DNA from: Homarus americanus
Taxonomy: Eukaryota > Arthropoda > Malacostraca > Decapoda > Nephropidae
Reading direction: 5' to 3'
Assembly (NCBI RefSeq): GCF_018991925.1
Contig: NW_024737068.1
Span: 849,235 to 913,234, forward strand
DNA length: 64,000 bases
The notes under the pieces were generated by a model. The model did not search any database, was not told the origin of the DNA, and saw nothing but the letters and a program-made list of their open reading frames with translations. Numbering within the stretch: the stretch's first letter is position 1; each line of letters starts with the position of its first letter. Below are positions 1-13,064 of the stretch, piece after piece. The position numbers were made by a program, and so were the translations under genes.

Positions 1-2665
1 AAGACCCAAGCACAAAGAAAATGTGGCAGCAATGAAGAAAGATTGGCAATGTATGGCAGACTGGGGCCATTGATGATCTCCTATAAACTTAAAGAACACT
101 GCGGAGACTAAAAATTACAGGTGACGGAAAGCAAAAACACCGATGATGTGGCAAGAAAATTTGGAAACAAAGCGTGTGGGAAAAATTAATGTCTTTGCGG
201 TAAGATCTCTCTGAAGAATCCTCCGGTGGGGCATTTAATAAACAGAGAGACAACAAAACTGAAAGAAAAACATCCCCTACGAAAGCGAAGACAAGGCATC
301 AGGTTCAGGGTGACTATATCACAAAATGCTGTCTGTTCGAAAAATAACAGGAGAGATGGTGGCAGAAAAGGCAAGACTCGAGGAACCGGCCCTTCAGGTC
401 TGGATGCAGAAGCTGTTGGAGAGTCATCCTCCAGCACAAACAAGTTTGGCCCTGTAACAAGCGATCTCTGCACATTGCCGCCCTTGCAAGAAAGCTTGCA
501 TCCTCTTGCTGCCATCACCTCAGGCTCTGACGGCCTGCCGCCTTATTCCTCAGGAAAAAGAAACGGGTAGACCTGGGGTGGGGGAAGTGCTGAAGGCGGA
601 TCATCGGAAAATGCATAATGGAGGTGGTAAGGATGATGTCAGGGCAGCAGCAGGAACCTACAAGTGTGTGCTGGCCACCAGGCTGGCAGGAGGCCGCCAT
701 TCACTTATAGAGATTGATATTTGAGCAGCGCGTAGTTGTGAGGCCATTCTCCTGAGATAGTGCTTCATACATTCAACATACTTAACCGCAAGGAGCTGCA
801 CTGCACAACATCAAGATCCAAGTGTCAAGCTTTGCGTTGTATGTTGAAAATTCGTATGAGAATCCATCAGACCTCTACATAGTAAACAACAAAGGCTCTA
901 GAGGTGACACCATCTTACAGTCTACCGAGGAACAACTTTGGGGGACCTGTTACCCAATGGCAATGTATGTAATTGGCCTATCGGTGCTCAACAAAATAAA
1001 AATTGAAACAACTGGGGTCAAACAAGTGGCATATGCTGATGACCTTACGGGTAGGAAAAGTGGAGAATTATCAAAAGTGGTGGGACTTAGTAACATCGCG
1101 AATCCCACAAATAGGAATTGCCACCCAGAAACGCCAGCAAGAATCCTTCTCATCGTGACCAGAACATTATGAGCAGGCAATGGAATTTTGGCGATGAGGT
1201 CAAAATAACTAAGAACTGACCAAGACATCTAGAAGCTCAATGGTGGCACCTACGGACTTCAAAGACCGAGTGCAATGTAGGAAGGTGAATGAGTGGGTTA
1301 GTGAAATCCAAGCTCTGTCTGGGGTGCTAACACAGAACCACATGCGGCTTTGCCATTCACCCATGGGTCAAAGCATCGTTGCCAACTACTGATCATTACT
1401 ATCCCTGATATCGGACCCTCCTCACCCTCTGGAAGAAGTTATCGATGTCAATTTCATTTCTAAATTGTGAAAACACTAACCCTTGTAGAAAAGAGCACTT
1501 CTTGCACACTTCCACAGACTGGGGAGGGATAGGACTAACCAATCAGAGGAGATTGCTGCCACCGAACATCAAAATTCACTTAAGCTCGGCAGCCCTCACG
1601 GACCATAATAGCCCAGAATGCAACAGGGGTGGATACCAGTAGGTAAATAAGATTCGTAGGTCATTACGACAGATCAACCCAGCACTGCTAAAATGATAAG
1701 TTGCAGCAACTGTTTGCTGCAGGTACCAGAAAAGAATTTGAAAAAAAGTAGCTACTAGCGCAGGAGGTGGGCGCCTCGAACTGGTTAACTACGTTACCGA
1801 TAGGGCAAATGGTTTCGGTCTTAATAAACAAGAATTTACAGATGCCATTGCTCCTAGGGTACGGCTGGCCAGTAGAAGGTTTGCCCTCCCAATGCATGTG
1901 TGGCTCTTCCCTATGATGGCGATCACGCCATGGTGTGCAAAGGGGGAACTATTATGCATGAGGCATGACAGGTGAGGGACCTCACGCAAATATGTTGAGA
2001 GAAATCTGCCGGGATGTCATGGTAGAGACCAAACCCTCCTTCCATTGGATGGTGTGATCTTCCAACACAGGACTTCAGAAACACATCTAACAGAAGCCCG
2101 TGTGTGGACGTCAGTGCTCGAGATTCTGGACATAAGGACAGCAAGCTTTCCGACATCCAGAAGTTTTTGATCCCATGGCCGCATGTTACCGTAACCTAGC
2201 TCTCGATGCTGCACACAGGAGAACAGAACGACAAGAAGAAGGGCATATGGGAGAATTCAAAACGTTGATCAAAGGCAGCTTCACTCCTCTGAGTATTCAC
2301 AGCCTCTGGTGGGATGGGACCAAGTGCAAGATGTTTCTACGCCAGACTCGGAGGTGATCTCCAAACAGAAGCAGCAGCCCAGGATTTACGTTACAGCCTG
2401 GATGAGATGTCGACTGTCTTTCTCTCTTCTTCGTTCGGCTTTTGCTCTGCCTCCAGAGACAGAGCTTCTGCCTAATCGACAACTGCCGGTCTTGACTATG
2501 AGGCTACAGTCACTAAATGCCACATAGATCTGCGGCTCAACTAGTCAGCACAGATGGGATAGCTCTTGTGTATTAGGATATTTATTAAGGAAATAAAATG
2601 GTGGCGAAGGTGTGGCTATTGGGGGAGGCTGGAGGCCACGTTGAAAAAAAAAAAGAAAAAAAATA
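1..2665 (+). pseudogene. Decayed non-LTR-type reverse transcriptase element, copy 1
   Basis: Fragments in all three + frames read in order as one reverse transcriptase: PLARKLASSCCH and ALTACRLIPQEK (about 480-560), VGEVLKADHRK and AAAGTYKCV (about 580-675), ALHNIK then SFALYVENSYENPSDLYI (about 800-880), YPMAMYVIGLSVLNKI then VAYADDLTG (YADD at 1032-1043), NEWVSEIQALSG (about 1290), GGIGLTNQ (about 1525) and, at 2175-2345, AACYRNLALDAAHRR and KGSFTPL. Many stops and frameshifts make it non-functional. The 3' part (2175-2640) is shared with the minus-strand copy near 27.6-28.2 kb. It ends in an A-rich tail at 2643-2667 followed by (TAG)n. The 5' end is not resolved and may lie outside the window. 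Confidence 0.8.
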
Positions 2666-2673
2666 GAAATACT

Positions 2674-2719
<46 letters not shown>

Positions 2720-2720
2720 C
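2674..2720. repeat. (TAG)n microsatellite at the 3' tail of the element
   Basis: About 15 perfect TAG/GTA triplets directly follow the A-rich tail of the reverse transcriptase element. Confidence 0.95.
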
Positions 2721-2932
2721 ACACATCAATAACACCTTCAACTCATAAACATAGAAAATGGAAATGGAAATAGAATGAATTATGAGGGAAAAATTCTTAC
2801 AACGGTCGGCAGCAACGCGTGGATACAGTGTGTCCGAAGTGAGTTAATTTGGTAAAGAAAATATGAAAAATGATGAACTAATAGAAATAGAGTTAATAGG
2901 AGTGTGTGTGTGGATTAGCATAAGGTGTGAAG

Positions 2933-2935
<3 letters not shown>

Positions 2936-2965
<30 letters not shown>
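2936..2965. repeat. (GT)n microsatellite
   Basis: About 15 GT units running directly into a pyrimidine-rich block. Confidence 0.95.
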
Positions 2966-2966
<1 letters not shown>

Positions 2967-3110
2967 CTCTCTCTCTTTCTCTCTCTCTTTCACTTCTTTC
3001 CACCCTCCCCTTCCCCCCTCTTATCTCACCCCTCCCTTCCCATCCATCTCCCTTTCTCCTTCCCTCCCTCCTACCCCTTACCTCACAACTCCCCCAAACA
3101 CTCCTTCGCC
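2966..3110. repeat. Pyrimidine-rich (C/T) low-complexity block
   Basis: Almost pure C/T for about 145 bases. Open frames in it are compositional. Confidence 0.85.
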
Positions 3111-3544
3111 GCCTTCGTCACTACACACAAAAGAACTACCTCCCGCATCCATGAATTTAAATTAAGTTGAGACGGGGCAAGACGATACAATTCCTAATTT
3201 AATAATACTAGAAACAACCACCATTTTATATTATTATTTTCACCAGGGTTTCGTTAGTACTAGTTAACGAAGACTTTATTTTGACTGTTTTTTTCTGGGT
3301 TTTAGATTCTCATTTGATTTTTTGTTTTGTTTACATATGGAGGTTAGGTTAGGTTAGGGAGTTAGTGGTTACTATATAAAGGACAGCATAAATACAACAG
3401 TAATACAACACAACACAACACTACAAAAACAAACAGCACAACAAGAGGAGGAAGAAGAGGAGGAGGAGGAGGCGATCATAATGGAAATATTAGTTGATAG
3501 GACTTAATGTGGCTTACTGAACAAAGTGTTTTTGAGTGTCACGG
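3111..3544. other. Intergenic stretch
   Basis: No gene seen. Contains three TTAGG copies (3344-3358) and a short GGA-rich run near 3445-3472. Confidence 0.5.
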
Positions 3545-3547
3545 TAA

Positions 3548-4790
3548 GTGGAGCAACACCGTATTAACAGACTAGCAGCAACACTCAGTCTACCGTATTG
3601 ACAGTCTAGCAGCAACACTCAGTCTACCGTATTGACAGTCTAGCAGCAACACTCAGTCTACCGTATTGACAGCCTAGTAGCAACACTCAGTCTACCGTAT
3701 TGACAGTCTAGCAGCAACACTCAGTCTACCGTATTGACAGTCTAGCAGCAACACTCAGTCTACCGCATTAACAGTCTAGCAGCAACACTCAGTCTACCGT
3801 ATTGACAGTCTAGCAGCAACACTCAGTCTACCGTATCAACAGTCTAGCAGCAACACTCAGTCTACCGTATTGACAGTCTAGGAGCAACACTCAGTCTACC
3901 GTATTGACAGTCTAGCAGCAACACTCAGTCTACCGTATCAACAGTCTAGCAGCAACACTCAGTCTACCGTATTGACAGTCTAGCAGCAACACTCAGTCTA
4001 CCGTATTGACAGTCTAGCAGCAACACCTCAGTCCACCGTATTGACAGTCTAGCAGCAACACTCAGTCTACCGTATTGACAGTCTAGCAGCAACACTCAGT
4101 CTACCGTATTGACAGTAGCAGCAACACTCAGTCTACCGTATCAACAGTCTAGCAGCAACACTCAGTCTACCGTATTGACAGTATAGCAGCAACACTCAGT
4201 CTACCGTATCAACAGTCTAGCAGCAACACTCAGTCTACCGTATTGACAGTAGCAGCAACACTCAGTCTACCGTATCAACAGTCTAGCAGCAACACTCAGT
4301 CTACCGTATTGACAGTCTAGCAGCACACTCAGTCTACCGTATTGACAGCAGCAGCAACACTCAGTCTACCGTATTGACAGTAGCAGCAACACTCAGTCTA
4401 CCGTATTGACAGTCTAGCAGCAACACCAGTCTACCGTATCAACAGTCTAGCAGCAACACTCAGTCTACCGTATGTCAACAGTCTAGCAGCAACACTCAGT
4501 CTACCGTATTGACAGTCTAGCAGCAACACTCAGTCTACCGTATTGACAGTCTAGCAGCAACACTCAGTCTACCGTATTGACAGTCTAGCAGCAACACTCA
4601 GTCTACCGTATTGACAGTCTAGCAGCAACACTCAGTCTACCGTATTGACAGTCTAGCAGCAACACTCAGTCTACCGTATTGACAGTCTAGCAGCAACACT
4701 CAGTCTACCGTATTGACAGTCTAGCAGCAACACTCAGTCTACCGTATTGACAGTCTAGCAGCAACACTCAGTCTACCGTATTTACAGTCT
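3548..4790. repeat. 34-bp minisatellite, about 36 copies
   Basis: The unit starts GTATTGACAGTCTAGCAGCA and continues with ACACTCAGTCTACC. Most copies are 95% or more alike by eye. A TATCAACA variant recurs in place of TATTGACA, and from about 4130 to 4300 the two alternate. Several copies lack the TCTAG segment. Confidence 0.96.
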
Positions 4791-4815
4791 TAAACCATCA
4801 ACCATATTAGCTATA

Positions 4816-4913
4816 CAGTAAAGTCTCTCAATAGCGAACTTCTCAATAACGGAATCCTCGTAATAATGGACAAGGCTTGCACGAATTAGTCCGGTATTGG
4901 GAGGTGTTAACTG
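4816..4913. mobile_element. Short TIR element (pogo/Tigger-like MITE), TA-flanked
   Basis: Begins TA|CAGTAAAGTCTCTCAATA and ends with the imperfect inverse TATTGGGAGGTGTTAACTG|TA. The CAGT..ACTG ends flanked by TA are typical of Tc1/mariner-pogo elements. Confidence 0.5.
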
Positions 4914-4983
4914 TATATGAAAAGTGAGTTCCTGGAAAACAAATAGCGTAGAATTGATTAAATTACAATATAAGATTAGAATA

Positions 4984-5168
4984 TAACTGAAACCTCCATA
5001 TAACGGATTTATCTCCATATATTCCGTCAGATGGGGTTTTTACATATAGCGGACCCTCTATTTAACGGACTCTAAAATAATTCTTTATATGGAGGTATCA
5101 CATCTAAAGCACCTTCTATATGACGGACTTTTTTCCATATAGTCCGTTAAATAGAGGTTTCCACTGTA
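4984..5168. mobile_element. Foldback MITE with repeated TTTAACGGA motifs
   Basis: Left end AACTGAAACCTCCATATAACGG is the near inverse of the right end CCGTTAAATAGAGGTTTCCACTG (TA follows). Several internal inverted copies of the CCGTTAAATAGAGG type would fold into hairpins. Non-coding. Confidence 0.6.
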
Positions 5169-5913
5169 AAACAAGACGTATTTAGTACCTTTGTGGTTGG
5201 TGTTGCGAGAGTGGACGAGAACACTGGACACAGCAGCCAATATCAACACAAACATAGCCGCCTCCCTGCACCGCGTAACAGCCATGGTGAAGATTTATAC
5301 ACATAACTCTCACACTACAGAACTACAGCGAGAGTTTTGTAATAATGTTCTGTATTTTGATGTTGTTATGGTTTTTCAATTATTTTTCTTTATTATATCA
5401 ATAACTTAATGTATTAGTGGTGGTATAGCTAGTTAATTTCATATGTTAGTTCTGGCGTTTGTGGTAATTCTTTTTCCACTCCTAGTTGACATCTTTACTA
5501 TAATTCACAATTTTGTTCACACTATACTGCATTTAATATTTCTTTAACGTTTTAATTATCTTTTTTTTACAATATTGATGAGAATTGGTTAGATACACGT
5601 AAAATTTGTGTTATTGTAATTATTGTAAAGTTGTTACTATATTTTCCTCACATTATTTTGTTCTTGTAAGTATTGTAAAATTATCACTGCAAATATTTTC
5701 TCCAGATATTTCACTGTTGCTATTCGTATTTCAGTGTAACTCCCAGCTTCTTTTAAATCCTTCACTGCAATCCTATGGTTCACTGCTTCACTATTTTAAT
5801 ACACGGATTTTTCTTTACGTCTGTTTTCACTGTCGACGTAATTATTTTTCGTACCTGTAAACCTGAAGAAAATATCTGAAAAAAATAGTAATTAATATTT
5901 AACACTGAGGATT

Positions 5914-5915
<2 letters not shown>
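5169..5915. other. AT-rich intergenic stretch
   Basis: No supportable gene. A small GC-richer patch (5195-5290) ends in a Kozak-like GCCATGG, but the frame has no recognisable product. Confidence 0.4.
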
Positions 5916-5917
<2 letters not shown>

Positions 5918-5951
<34 letters not shown>

Positions 5952-5959
5952 TATTATTA

Positions 5960-5991
<32 letters not shown>
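5918..5991. repeat. (ATT)n microsatellite
   Basis: About 24 ATT units with two small interruptions. Confidence 0.95.
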
Positions 5992-5993
<2 letters not shown>

Positions 5994-7110
5994 CCCGTAC
6001 TTCACCTGTCAGTGGCGCCTCTAGCGGGTTTTAGTTGCCTTATTTCATTCAGTCACGTCACGGCGCTCAAGCGAAGGATGCGATGTTTATGGTCAACCAT
6101 TACACCAAAAATATATCCTTTAGGTTTAGGAAATGTCAAATCGCATTTTAAAGTCGTTTTGGGTGTTTTTCTGTTTATTACACGTCCTAAAATATATATA
6201 GTAATGATTTAGAATTCTTCAAAAAAAAATAAATAACGAAAAATAGGAATTGGGATAGAGCTTGCATATAGTCACACGAGTTTATTGTGTGTATACTAAG
6301 TTATTTTTGTATACTGATAGAATTGTTATCGACTCTTATAAACAAGCATCTCTCATCCTCTCCCTGTCACCCCGTAGTCACCAGCGGTTACCGTACCACC
6401 GCCAGCCGGGCCAGTCATTACCTGACCGGAAGTGACTCTCTGTCCACCATCGCTGTTCTAGTGGCCGGCCGGGTAGACAACGCTGCGGGGTCACCTCTTG
6501 GCTGCGCATGCGTACACTTATCCCGTTGTTGCGTTCCTTCGTATGTGTGTGTGAGAGGAGAGAGTCTATGACATGATCCTCTTCAGACAACCTCATCACC
6601 AATCATGAGCCTCACATAATCCCCTCCGCCCACCTAGTAAAATAAAACTCATAATTTCCCTTCTATTTGTAGTTAAAATCTCTTTCTGTCTTATAAACCC
6701 TGGAAGAATCTACATTTTTTTTTACACATTCATTCACACATGAGGGTTGAGCAGGAGTAAATTACCCGTCGTGGGAGGAGCGAGGAGGAGGACTCCTAAC
6801 ACGGCCATGACCGGAGGAGGTGGGGCTGTCACCAGGCCAGGCCACCACTCCTTAGTCTCTGATAAAGTTTTTTAAATTAATATTTATCTCATTTCTCAGT
6901 TTTCGCATTATCTTTATATAATTTCTTACTCTATCCCATTTATACATATTCTGGTGACATTTCCGGTGGTATATACAAAATTGGATTATGAGTACTTTGC
7001 ATATGAAAACATTGGACCAGCCACCAGCGCCGCTCTGGTGGTGGAACGATGAATTACTGGTACTGTAGGTCAACATTGGGCGGGGATGTGTTGCTACTCA
7101 CACACGAGCG
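5992..7110. other. Intergenic stretch with a CpG-rich patch
   Basis: No gene recognised. About 6365-6520 is markedly richer in GC and CpG than its surroundings and could be a promoter or decayed exon, but no domain is readable on either strand. Confidence 0.35.
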
Positions 7111-7222
7111 ATTACGGGGGTGTGTGTGTGTGTGCATATTATACATACACTGTTTTTGCACACATACCTACCTACAGTACATAAAAAAACATTACTTTTA
7201 TACACACATGCAAACACTCTAT

Positions 7223-7223
<1 letters not shown>

Positions 7224-7256
<33 letters not shown>
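7224..7256. repeat. (AC)n microsatellite
   Basis: About 16 AC units. Confidence 0.95.
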
Positions 7257-7258
<2 letters not shown>

Positions 7259-7429
7259 TCTCTATTTTTTAACCTTCGTAAATTTTTTATAGATCGCTAC
7301 GAACACTGTACAGGTGAGACAGAAAGCAATTAAGTGAGAGTTATTATATTGAGTATAAAGTGTTGATGGTTTAAATAAGCGAGGCACTCAGTTTATGGTC
7401 TGACCTAACGCTATGGCCATCATGGTCAA

Positions 7430-9770
7430 ATACTCAACTATCTACTACCATCTACCACCATCTACTACTATCATCAACATTATGAACTAACCACACCACG
7501 TCAACCCACCACCACCATCATCATCATCCACTAACACCACTATTACCCATAATCACTACCACCCACCACCACCATCATCATCCACCAACACCACTATTAC
7601 CCATAATCACTGTCACCCACCACCACCATCATCATCCACCAACACCACTCATTACAATCACTGCTCACCCACCACCACCATCATCATCCACCAACACCAC
7701 TATTACCCATAATCATCTGTCACCCACCACCACCATCATCATCCACCAACACCACTATTACCCATAATCACTGTCACCCACCACCATCATCATCCACTAA
7801 CACCACTATTACCCATAATCACTGTCACCCACCACCACCATCATCATCCACCAACACCACTATTACCCATAATCACTGTCACCCACCACCACCATCATCA
7901 TCCACCAACACCACTATTACCCATAATCACTGTCACCCACCACCATCATCATCCACCAACACCACTATTACCCATAATCATCAACCCACCACCATCATCA
8001 TCATCATTCACTAACACCACTATTACCCATAATCACTGTCACCACCACCACCACCATCATCATCCACTAACACCACTATTACCCATAATCACTGTCACCC
8101 CACCATCATCCACCAACACCACTTTACCCATAATCACTGTAACCCACCACCATCATCATCATCATTCACTAACACCACTATTACCCATAATCACTGTCAC
8201 CCACCACCACCACCATCATCATCCACTAACACCACTATTACCCATAATCACTGTCACCCACCACCATATCATCATCCACCAACACCACTATTACCCATAA
8301 TCACTGTAACCCACCACCATCATCATCATCGTCCACTAACACCACTATTACCCATAATCACTGTCACCCACCACCACCACCATCATCATCCACACCACTA
8401 TTACCCATAATCACTGTCACCCACCATCATCATCATCCACTAACACCACTTATTACCCGTAATCACTGTCACCCACCACCATCATCATCATCATTCACTA
8501 ACACCACTATACCCATAATCACTGCTCCCCACCACCACCATCATCATCCACCAACACCACTATTACCCATAATCACTGTCACCCACCATCATCATCATCC
8601 ACTAACACCACTATTACCCATAATCACTGTAACCCACCACCATCATCATCATCATTCACTAACACCACTATTACCCATAATCACTGTCACCCACCACCAC
8701 CACCATCATCATCCACCAACACCACTATTACCCATAACCGTCACCCACCATCATCATCATCCACCAACACCACTATTACCCATAATCACTGTCACCCACC
8801 ACCATCATCATCATCATTCACTACACCACTATTACCCATAATCACTGAACCACCACCACCATCATCCACTAACACCACTATTACCCATAATCACTGTCAC
8901 CCACCACCACCATCATCATCATCCACCAACACCACTATTACCCATAATCACTGTCACCACCACCACCATCATCATCATTCACTAACACCACTATTACCCA
9001 TAATCACGTCACCCACCATCATCATCATCATTCACTAACACCACTATTACCCATAATCACTGTCACCCACCACCACCATCATCATCATTCACTAACACCA
9101 CTATTACCCATAATCACTGTAACCCACCACCACCATCATCATCATTCACTAACACCACTATTACCCATAATCACTGTCACCACCACCATCATCATCCACC
9201 AACACCACTATTACCCATAATCACTGTCACCCACCACCACCATCATCATTCACTAACACCACTACCCATAATCACTGTCACCCACCACCATCATCATCCA
9301 CCAACACCACTATTACCCATAATCACTGTCACCCACCACCACCATCATCATCATTCACTAACACCACTATTACCCATAATCACTGTCACCCACCACCACC
9401 ATCATCATTGTTCACTAACACCACTATTACCCATAATCATCAACCCACCACCACCATCATCATCATTCACTAACACCACTATTCCATAATCACTGTCACC
9501 CACCACCATCATCATCCACCAACACCACTATTACCCAATCACTGTCACCCACCACCACCATCATCATTCACTAACACCACTATTACCCATAATCACTGTC
9601 ACCCACCACCATCATCATCCACCAACACCACTATTACCCATAATCACTGTCACCCACCACCACCATCATCCAATAACACCACTATTACCCATAATCAGTC
9701 ACCCACCACCATCATCATCCACTAACACCACTATTACCCATAATCAGTCATCCATCATCCACTATCACCA
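7430..9770. repeat. About 54-bp minisatellite, roughly 43 copies over 2.3 kb
   Basis: The unit is a CACCACCATCATCATCCA-type block followed by ACACCACTATTACCCATAAT and CACTGT. Length varies because the internal CAC and CAT triplets expand and contract between units, so this is a minisatellite with nested microsatellites. CCACCAACACC and TCACTAACACC variants are interspersed. Confidence 0.96.
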
Positions 9771-9833
9771 TCCATCACCCACAACCATATTTAAAGATTA
9801 ATTCTGTGAAGAGTGTACGGGATAACATTAAAT

Positions 9834-9856
9834 AATACAATAATAATAATAATAAC

Positions 9857-9943
<87 letters not shown>

Positions 9944-9966
9944 GATGATGATGATGATAATAATAA
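9834..9966. repeat. (AAT)n microsatellite
   Basis: About 40 AAT units with a short GATGATGAT stretch near the right end. The minus-strand poly-leucine frame is an artefact of it. Confidence 0.96.
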
Positions 9967-10040
9967 GCAAACGTAGGTATTAGGGAATATTGTTAATGAC
10001 AAGAGACTTAACTACAATAATTAATATCCACTTCCCCAAT

Positions 10041-10045
<5 letters not shown>

Positions 10046-10085
<40 letters not shown>

Positions 10086-10148
10086 GCAGTCTAATAATGA
10101 CACTAACATTACATTCATTCAGTGTGTGTGTGTGTGTGTGTGTGTGTG
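10046..10148. repeat. Inverted pair of (AC)n and (GT)n arrays
   Basis: (AC)n at 10046-10083 and (GT)n at 10122-10148 are separated by about 38 bases and could pair as a hairpin. Confidence 0.9.
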
Positions 10149-10202
10149 AGTCCTCTCTCTCTCCCTGGATTGTAATGCTCTTTGATTTATGAGGATATTG
10201 GC

Positions 10203-10292
10203 CTTGGGTTAGGTTAGGATATGGGTAGGTTAAGTTAGGTTAGGTTGGGTTAGGTTAGGATAGGATAGGATAGGTTGGGGCTTAGGTTAGGT
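10203..10292. repeat. Interstitial TTAGG-type telomeric tract
   Basis: About 90 bases of degenerate TTAGG, with GGTTAAGTTAGG and GGATAGGATAGG variants. TTAGG is the ancestral arthropod telomere repeat. Confidence 0.8.
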
Positions 10293-10359
10293 TTGAGTGT
10301 CCAGGAACAAGACTCATTATCTCAGAATTAAAAAAAATACTCATAATTTACCTCACAAT

Positions 10360-10722
10360 GTAGGAGATTTAGTTAATTCACCTCACAACTCACAATAATT
10401 AGTTCACCTCACGACTCACAAGAATTAATTCACCTCACAACTCACAAGAATTAATTCACCTCACGACTTGCAAGAATTAATTCACCTCACAAGTCACAAT
10501 AATTAGTTCACCTCACAACTCACAATAATTAGTTCACCTCACAACTCACAATAATTAGTTCACCTCACAACTCACAAGAATTAGTTCACCTCACAACTCA
10601 CAAGAATTAGTTCACCTCACAACTCACATGAATTAGTTCACCTCACAACTCACAAGAATTAGTTCACCTCACAACTCACATGAATTAGTTCACCTCACAA
10701 CTCACAAGAATTAGTTCACGAT
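10360..10722. repeat. 26-bp minisatellite, about 13 copies
   Basis: The unit begins CACCTCACAACTCACAATAA and ends TTAGTT. AAGAATTAGTT and ATGAATTAGTT variants occur. Confidence 0.93.
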
Positions 10723-10811
10723 TCACTCAACAAATTACACGGCAATAAATGCGATATACAACTGAACAATACATATCCAATACGTTGTGTTAATCGTTCA
10801 CAAGGTGCACT

Positions 10812-10950
10812 AGGATCTACGTGTTGTGGTTGTTGTTGTAGCGAGTTGTAGGATGTTGTAGCGGGTTGTAGCGAGTTGTAGGATGGTGTAGCAAGTTCCA
10901 GAATGTTATAGCGGGTTGTAGAAATGTTGTAGTGGATTTGTAGGAGAGTG
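10812..10950. repeat. Degenerate GTTGTAGCGGGTTGTAG repeat
   Basis: GTTGTAG recurs roughly every 10-20 bases with variable spacers. Overlapping minus-strand frames are compositional. Confidence 0.7.
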
Positions 10951-11088
10951 TAGAGAAGACGTGCAGCGGCCAGCCTACTGAAACTCGTTGTGTGGGTTGG
11001 TCGCTCACTCACAGGTGTACAGTATGGAGGTGGGATATCCAATGCCAGGTGACCATTATGCTAATTGATTACCTCCTACTCCTCCCTC

Positions 11089-11089
<1 letters not shown>

Positions 11090-11121
<32 letters not shown>

Positions 11122-11270
11122 TTTTTCAATGTGTGTGTATGTGTGTTTGTGTCTGTCTCAGTCAGTGTGTGTATGTTTATGTTGTTAAGTGAGCGTGTGT
11201 GTGTTTGTGTATGTATTTATATGTGCTTCTGTGTGTATCTATGTAAGTATGCTTGTGTGTGTAAGTGAAA
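11090..11270. repeat. GT-rich block
   Basis: (GT)n at 11090-11115 followed by interrupted GT/GTAT repeats. Confidence 0.85.
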
Positions 11271-11311
11271 AAACCCACAAATACATAACCAGTAAACCAC
11301 CACAATATATT

Positions 11312-11342
11312 ATACCAGACAGACAGACAGACAGACAGACAG
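11312..11342. repeat. (GACA)n microsatellite
   Basis: About seven CAGA/GACA units. Confidence 0.95.
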
Positions 11343-12740
11343 TTCACCACCACGGGCAGTTCACAAATAGTAAGTCTTTAAATTTACGGCTAACAGTTAA
11401 CCTGGGTTGGTTAATGAGGCTTCGTTTAGTATCAGTTAAGTCTCATAATGGCCACGAAGACTAATTGTCAAGTGGCCACCTCACCAACAGGGGGGAGGGG
11501 AGGGGTGGAAGAGGTGAGAATTATTATTATTTATTTTATTTATCCCGTTAGTATTGTTTATCTTAGGCTCGTTGTTATTGTTATTAGCTGTCACAGGTGT
11601 ACCCAGGTAGCTCTCCCTTGTACTCTCCACTAGTCCATATCAACGGTGTGTAACAGAGGACTAACCGACCGACAGACTGACAGACAGACTGACCGATAGA
11701 CTGACAGACAAATAAACTGACAAGAATTAAAGAGGATATTATTAGGGGGGAAATAAAATCAGTCATGTGTGATTTTTCAGAAAGAGATGATATACCTTGA
11801 TGAACACACACACACACACACACACACACAGCACCTGACGCACACATCTCTATCATACGTTCAGACATAAAACACAACACCACTGTCATTATTATCAGAC
11901 TCCTTAAGACCACAGCAACAGTTTCCACCAGTTGGATGTCAAATTACTGCTTCCACTAGTGTTACAGCGGCCATTACTGTGTCGCCGCTGAGGACATGCA
12001 ATTCTCTGTGATTTACTGTACAGCTCAGCCCGTCATCTGCTATCCGCTGCATGGTCAGGTTCTTAGTTTTGGCAAATTGATAATGTGTGTGTGTGTGTGT
12101 GTGCGTGTGTGTGTGTAAATAATGAATACCTCTTGTAACACAGAATACATTAAGTCCTTAGGTTAGGTTAAGTTAGGTTAAGTTAAGTTTGGTTAGGCAT
12201 CGAAAAAAAAATAACTTCGTAAGAACACATTCAAACTATACCTGTAACTTGCGTCACATTGTAATTCCATTCTTAAATATAAACTAATTTAAACATAATA
12301 GAAAATTAATTAATTACAATTTACTGAAAAATCTGTCAACACGTTAACATGAAGCGGAAATATAAACCAGCGTACAGTCAACACCAGTAGCCAGTGTTTG
12401 TTTATAATCTGACGTAACATAGTAGTCTGGTTGTGGTAAAGAATGAACCTTAATCATCAGCCCTACGGCCCTCCAGTGAGAAAAAGCGGCGTTCGTTGGT
12501 GCTTCCCGCTAAATTAATATTCTCAAATTCGCTATAAAACCACATGTATTTATCTTTTTATTGATTTACAGAGGGTGCAGAAAACACTGAGTGGGCTGTG
12601 AGTGGGGTGGGGAGTGGGAAGGAGATTTGAGTGGGGAGGGAAGAGGGAGGGAGATTAACGAGGGTTTTTCATTTCTGATACACTAAAGATCCCATTTTCT
12701 ATGGTTAGATGTTGGGTGGGTAGACTGTTTTAATTTCTTG
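11343..12740. other. Intergenic stretch with small repeats
   Basis: No gene seen. Holds GACT/GACA repeats (11668-11722), (AC)n at 11805-11830, (GT)n at 12083-12116 and a TTAGG-like tract at 12158-12198. Confidence 0.5.
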
Positions 12741-12767
12741 GTTGTGTTTTAGTTACGTCACCAGCAC

Positions 12768-12912
12768 GCACCCTCACCACCACCACCACCACACACCCTC
12801 ACCACCACCACACACCCTCACCACCACCACCACAACCACGCACCCTCACCACCACCACCACAACCACGCACCCTCACCACCACCACCATACACCATCACC
12901 ACCACAACTATG
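12768..12912. repeat. CCACCA-rich minisatellite, unit about 28 bp
   Basis: Repeats of CACCCTCACCACCACCACCA with an AACCACG variant. The His/Pro-rich frame across it is compositional. Confidence 0.88.
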
Positions 12913-13041
12913 CGCTACCCCATATGTCGCCTCTCCCTCCCTCACACAGTTTACACTACAGCTCCTCAGAGTCACTTACGATAAATATTTCCTCGTAACT
13001 TAACAGACGTAAAAAATTATCTTAACTTGGGTGGTGGCTTC

Positions 13042-13064
13042 AGGTTAGGTTAGGTTAGGTTAGG
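13042..13064. repeat. Interstitial TTAGG tract
   Basis: Four perfect TTAGG units. Confidence 0.85.

Noticed and set aside
186..570. Opposing frames of 110 and 114 codons near the left edge
   Set aside because: They overlap the decayed reverse transcriptase, whose conserved motifs continue across frames.
3548..4790. CRISPR-like regular repeats
   Set aside because: The repeats are contiguous with no unique spacers, and the DNA is clearly eukaryotic.
5191..5409. Frame with a Kozak-like ATG at 5283
   Set aside because: The product has no similarity to anything I recognise, and the region is flanked by MITEs.
9775..10002. Minus-strand poly-leucine open frame
   Set aside because: Direct translation of (AAT)n; no gene signals.
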